Shown piece by piece: positions 5,241 through 8,069 of a DNA stretch of 8,069 bases. This DNA is from Pelagibacteraceae bacterium BACL5 MAG-120820-bin39 (GTDB lineage Bacteria; Pseudomonadota; Alphaproteobacteria; Pelagibacterales; Pelagibacteraceae), in the NCBI GenBank assembly GCA_001438335.1, contig LIBV01000042.1, forward strand, positions 1 through 8,069. Direction: 5' to 3'. The notes beneath the pieces were generated by a model that was not told the origin of the DNA, made no database searches, and saw only the letters and a list, made by a program, of their open reading frames with translations. The translations under genes and the position numbers were made by a program. The first letter of the stretch is position 1, and every line of letters begins with the position of its first letter.

Positions 5241-7142
5241 ATGTCAGACAAATTTCACAAAATTTATCAACAATCCATTGATAATCCTGAAAATTTTTGG
5301 GCAGAAGCTGCTAACGATGTCTTTTGGTTTAAAAAACCAACTAAAATTTTAAATAAAAGTAATCCACCTTTCTATAAATGGTTTGAAGATGGTGTTACTA
5401 ACACGTGTTACAATGCATTAGACATTCATATCGACAATGGACACGGAGATAAGACTGCATTAATTTATGATAGCCCTATTACGGGTAATAAAAGTCAATT
5501 CACCTTTAAAGAATTAAGACAAAAAGTTTCTAAGTTTGCGGGTGCATTAAAAAACCAAGGCGTTCAAAAAGGTGATCGGGTCATAATTTATATGCCAATG
5601 ATCCCTGAAGCAGTAGTTGCAATGTTAGCTTGTGCAAGAATTGGTGCTATCCACTCTGTAGTGTTTGGCGGTTTTGCATCAAATGAATTAGCTAGCAGAA
5701 TTGATGATAGTAAAGCCAAAGTTTTAATAACAGCCTCATGTGGTTTTGAACCAGGTAGAACAGTAGAATACAAACCTTTGGTAGATGCAGCCATTCTTCA
5801 AGCCAAACATAAAATTGATAAGCTGATTTTATTTCAAAGACCAGGTCACGAAGTTAAATTGAATGCTCCTAAAGAAATAAGTTTTGATGAAGCAATGGCA
5901 AATGCCGCTGAAACAGATTGTGTAGAGATGAACTCAAATGAATATGCTTACATATTATATACTTCAGGAACCACTGGAACTCCTAAAGGGATCGTCAGAG
6001 ATATTGGAGGTCACATCGTTGCTTTGAAATGGACCATGAAAAATATTTACAATATTGATATCGATGATGTTTGGTGGTCAGCAAGTGATATTGGCTGGAT
6101 CGTAGGACACTCTTATATTGTTTATGCACCTTTGTTTAAAGGATGCACTACTGTTTTATTTGAAGGAAAACCAGTTGGCACTCCTGATGCTGGAGTTTTT
6201 TGGAAAATTATATCTGAATATAAAGTAAAATCTTTATTCACTGCACCCACTGCTTTTAGAGCGATCAAAAAAGAAGATCCTGAAGGTAAATTTTTTTCTA
6301 AATATGATCTAAGTAATTTTAAAAGTTTATTTCTTGCTGGCGAAAGAGCAGATCCTGATACAATTAAGTGGGCTGAAAACTTACTTAAAGTACCTGTAAT
6401 TGATCATTGGTGGCAAACTGAAACCAGCTGGGCAATCAGCTCAAATTGTACCGGAATTGAAATGATGAAAACAAAATATGGTTCAGCCTGCAAAGCTGTT
6501 CCAGGTTATGATGTAAAAATAATTAAACCTGATCAAAGTTTAGCAAAACCAAATGAAATGGGAGATGTTGTTGTGAAACTGCCGTTACCTCCAGGAACTT
6601 TTCCAACATTATGGAATGCGGATCAAAGATATAAAGAAAATTACATGACTAATTATGAAGGTTATTACCAAACCTATGATGCGGGACACATTGATGAGGA
6701 TGGTTATATCTGGATTATGTCTAGAACAGATGACATTATCAATGTTGCCGGTCACAGATTGTCAACAGGTGCTATTGAAGAGGTGTTATCCGAGCATCAA
6801 TCGGTTGCTGAATGTGCAGTACTTGGCATAGCTGATAAATTAAAAGGTCAATTACCTATTGGCTTAATAGTTTTAAAGTCTGGGGTCGATAAAGATCATG
6901 CAACGATTTCAAAAGAGTGTGTGCAAATGGTTAGAGATAAAATAGGTCCAGTAGCAGCTTTTAAAGTAGCAATTGTCATTAAACGATTACCTAAAACTCG
7001 ATCTGGAAAAATTTTAAGAGGAACAATTAGAAAAATTGCTGACAATGAAAAGTTTAATATACCACCTACTATTGATGATCCTGCAATATTGAATGAAATC
7101 AAACAAGACTTAATTAAACATCAAATTTTAAATAATGGTTAA
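5241..7142 (+). CDS. prpE: Propionyl-CoA synthetase (propionate--CoA ligase)
   Basis: A 633-residue AMP-forming acyl-CoA synthetase of about normal PrpE length. Reaction: propionate + ATP + CoA to propionyl-CoA + AMP + PPi, in the cytoplasm, via an acyl-adenylate. Seen: the N-terminal signature NTCYNALDIHI (54-64) and LIYDSPITGNKSQFT (74-88), which are PrpE-like rather than Acs-like; the ATP P-loop YTSGTTGTPKG (240-250); GWIVGHSYIVYAPL (285-298); WWQTETSW (390-397); the hinge region SRTDDIINVAGHRLSTGAIEE (494-514); and the adenylation lysine K590 in TRSGKILRGTIRKIADNE, followed by PPTIDDPAIL. All catalytic motifs are intact. K590 is the site that protein acetylation switches off in other members. 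The start is the first in-frame ATG, downstream of a plausible promoter. Its end overlaps the SMR transporter by 8 bases. No methylcitrate-cycle or propionyl-CoA carboxylase genes are in the window, so how propionyl-CoA is used here is unknown. Acetate may be a secondary substrate. Confidence 0.92.
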   Translation: MSDKFHKIYQQSIDNPENFWAEAANDVFWFKKPTKILNKSNPPFYKWFEDGVTNTCYNALDIHIDNGHGDKTALIYDSPITGNKSQFTFKELRQKVSKFAGALKNQGVQKGDRVIIYMPMIPEAVVAMLACARIGAIHSVVFGGFASNELASRIDDSKAKVLITASCGFEPGRTVEYKPLVDAAILQAKHKIDKLILFQRPGHEVKLNAPKEISFDEAMANAAETDCVEMNSNEYAYILYTSGTTGTPKGIVRDIGGHIVALKWTMKNIYNIDIDDVWWSASDIGWIVGHSYIVYAPLFKGCTTVLFEGKPVGTPDAGVFWKIISEYKVKSLFTAPTAFRAIKKEDPEGKFFSKYDLSNFKSLFLAGERADPDTIKWAENLLKVPVIDHWWQTETSWAISSNCTGIEMMKTKYGSACKAVPGYDVKIIKPDQSLAKPNEMGDVVVKLPLPPGTFPTLWNADQRYKENYMTNYEGYYQTYDAGHIDEDGYIWIMSRTDDIINVAGHRLSTGAIEEVLSEHQSVAECAVLGIADKLKGQLPIGLIVLKSGVDKDHATISKECVQMVRDKIGPVAAFKVAIVIKRLPKTRSGKILRGTIRKIADNEKFNIPPTIDDPAILNEIKQDLIKHQILNNG

Positions 7143-7467
7143 AACCTATATATTTCTAGTAGGAGCAATTTTTTGTGAAGTTGCTGGCACAATGTTATTA
7201 CCTGTATCACAAAATTTTACCAGACTAGTTCCTACAGTTGCTCTATCGATTTTCTATTTAAGTGCATTCTATCTTTTAACATTTGTTGTAAACAAACTTC
7301 CAATAGCAATTGTCTATGCAACATGGAGTGGACTTGGAATTTTTACTATTGCAATACTAGGTTATATATTCTTTAAACAGAGTTTAGCTTGGCAAGCCGT
7401 CTTAGGATTATTCTTAATTGTAGTTGGGGTAATTCTTGTTAACAGTTTTACTATTAAAGTTAGTTAA
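7135..7467 (+). CDS. Small multidrug resistance (EmrE-like) transporter
   Basis: A 110-residue protein with four helices (about 3-22, 32-51, 57-79, 85-104), the exact size and layout of SMR proteins, which work as dual-topology dimers and exchange protons for a cationic substrate. Seen: the membrane-embedded E15 in GAIFCEVAGT, equal to EmrE E14; FTRLVPT as in EmrE; and YATWSGLGIF (61-70), with Y61, W64 and the GxG-type helix-packing motif. The position of EmrE K22 is P23 here. The motif set is closer to the EmrE drug-export branch than to the guanidinium exporters (Gdx), but the true substrate could be a natural amine or a compatible solute. Its ATG lies inside prpE, overlapping it by 8 bases (ATGGTTAA), without a Shine-Dalgarno, so it is probably translated by coupling. 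Its 3' end overlaps the converging dihydroorotase-like gene by 8 bases. Confidence 0.9.
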   Translation: MVKTYIFLVGAIFCEVAGTMLLPVSQNFTRLVPTVALSIFYLSAFYLLTFVVNKLPIAIVYATWSGLGIFTIAILGYIFFKQSLAWQAVLGLFLIVVGVILVNSFTIKVS

Positions 7468-8069
7468 ATTGTAAAGGAGTTCCCTCAGGGTCTCCCAAAA
7501 TTTTTCCATCTTGCATTTTAATTTTTCCCATAACAATAGTATGAGTGGGTGTTCCTTTAAATTGAAATCCATTAAATGGAGTCCAGCCACATTTGCTTTC
7601 AATATTTTCATTTTTAATTTCAATTGTTCTATTCATGTCTACAATTGTAAAATCTGCATCAAATCCTTCTTTTATAAAACCTTTATTTTTAATTCCAAAA
7701 ATCTTTACAGGATTTTCACAGACTAAGTTTACCAACTGGTTTAAAGTTAGCTTTCCATCGTTGACATGATTTAGCATAACCGGCATTAATGTTTGCACAC
7801 CAGGCATTCCTGATGGTGAATTAGGATACTCTTTATCTTTATTAACTTTTAAGTGTGGAGCGTGATCTGAACCAATGGTGTCATTAAAATTATTTTTCAC
7901 CGCATACCATAATCTATCATAATGAGATTTATCTCTTAATGGTGGGTTCATTTGCGCATAAGTTCCAAGTTTGTCATAACAATCAGGTGCAAACAAAGTT
8001 AAATGCTGTGGAGTTATCTCAAAAGTTATATTTCCTTTATGTTGTGATAAAAAATCCACTTCATCTTTT
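7460..8069 (-). CDS. pyrC: Dihydroorotase-like amidohydrolase, C-terminal part
   Basis: The frame is open from the right edge to a TAA at 7462-7460, about 203 codons. A GTG at 8059-8057 lies mid-protein (preceded by in-frame K-D-E) and is not a start; the N-terminal half with the HxH metal site is outside the window. Seen: FEITPQHLTLFAPD, a metal-binding strand; TYAQMNPPLRD, the substrate-contacting NPPLR; TIGSDHAPH, whose Asp is the catalytic base; SPSGMPGVQTLMPVML, the usual Ser-Gly-Pro-Gly turn; and a C-terminal NPVKIFGIKNKGFIKEGFDADFTIVD beta-sandwich segment. Reaction if a true dihydroorotase: reversible ring closure of carbamoyl-aspartate to dihydroorotate in pyrimidine synthesis. The layout is class I (COG0044-like), but ITPQHL resembles the E. 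coli PyrC (class II) form where class I usually has TPHHL. Related hydantoinases or allantoinases cannot be fully excluded without the N-terminus. Confidence 0.82.
   Translation of the reverse strand, partial: KDEVDFLSQHKGNITFEITPQHLTLFAPDCYDKLGTYAQMNPPLRDKSHYDRLWYAVKNNFNDTIGSDHAPHLKVNKDKEYPNSPSGMPGVQTLMPVMLNHVNDGKLTLNQLVNLVCENPVKIFGIKNKGFIKEGFDADFTIVDMNRTIEIKNENIESKCGWTPFNGFQFKGTPTHTIVMGKIKMQDGKILGDPEGTPLQFN
7476..7505 (+). terminator. Weak terminator candidate after the SMR gene
   Basis: Nine bases past the SMR stop, GGAG (7476-7479) can pair with CTCC (7492-7495) and CCC (7482-7484) with GGG (7488-7490), with a small internal bulge. CAAAA and then five T (7501-7505) follow. The gap between stem and T run and the small loop make it weak. 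It lies inside the 3' coding end of the opposing dihydroorotase-like gene. Confidence 0.3.

Noticed and set aside
5588..5794. Minus-strand open frame inside prpE
   Set aside because: Shadow of the intact prpE coding sequence; no family resemblance or expression signals.
6896..7102. Minus-strand open frame inside the prpE 3' part
   Set aside because: Shadow frame; hydrophobic look is a by-product of the opposite-strand codons.
5241..7142. Calling this gene acetyl-CoA synthetase (acs)
   Set aside because: The NTCYNALD, APLFKGCTTVLFEGKPVG and PPTIDDPAIL segments follow the PrpE pattern; acetate use remains possible as a side activity.
7414..7726. Two further short frames (minus 7414-7623, plus 7511-7726) at the SMR/dihydroorotase junction
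   Set aside because: Both are out of frame with, or opposite to, clear family members and show no motifs of their own.
8057..8059. GTG as start of a complete 199-residue protein at the right edge
   Set aside because: The frame stays open to the window end (K-D-E precede the Val) and the visible part is only the C-terminal half of an amidohydrolase, so the gene is truncated by the window.

Overview
This AT-rich, very tightly packed window looks like a chromosomal segment of a SAR11 alphaproteobacterium (Candidatus Pelagibacter-like). The evidence is a SAR11-type green-tuned proteorhodopsin next to a 2Fe-2S ferredoxin and a TrxB-like ferredoxin-NADP reductase, an alphaproteobacterial DksA that has lost half of its zinc-finger cysteines, low GC, few Shine-Dalgarno sequences, and gene ends that touch or overlap. 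The organism assignment comes from recognising protein families; no database search was run.

Layout, left to right. (1) 1-1623, minus strand: a polytopic GT39/PMT-like glycosyltransferase followed 2 bases later by a GT2 dolichyl-phosphate-mannose-synthase-like glycosyltransferase that runs off the left edge. This is a likely lipid-linked sugar pathway for envelope glycans. (2) 1624-1701: a short divergent gap with a near-consensus sigma-70 promoter for dksA. (3) 1702-2202, plus: dksA, whose stop codon shares the palindrome TTAA with the stop of the converging GST gene. (4) 2199-5017, minus: proteorhodopsin -> hairpin terminator -> ferredoxin -> ferredoxin-NADP reductase -> Nu-class (YfcG-like) glutathione transferase. 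The last three genes are joined by a TAGATG junction and a GTGA overlap, so they are one translationally coupled unit. (5) 5018-5240: a 223-base divergent regulatory region with a perfect 16-base palindrome, three TTTAGTT repeats and a good promoter for the rightward gene. (6) 5241-7467, plus: propionyl-CoA synthetase (prpE) overlapping by 8 bases a small-multidrug-resistance (SMR) transporter. (7) 7460-8069, minus: the C-terminal part of a dihydroorotase-like amidohydrolase, overlapping the SMR gene tail-to-tail by 8 bases and leaving at the right edge.

Functional picture. Proteorhodopsin makes a light-driven proton gradient. The adjacent ferredoxin and its reductase form a two-protein electron shuttle between NADP(H) and an unknown partner, and the GST is likely a thiol/disulfide redox enzyme. 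Regulated read-through of the internal terminator would set how much redox module is made per proteorhodopsin. The divergent prpE activates propionate (and perhaps acetate) with CoA. No mobile elements, CRISPR arrays, tRNAs or rRNAs were seen. The most interesting unexplained items are the terminator between proteorhodopsin and ferredoxin, the palindrome/repeat cluster upstream of proteorhodopsin, and candidate terminators lying inside the 3' coding ends of opposing genes.
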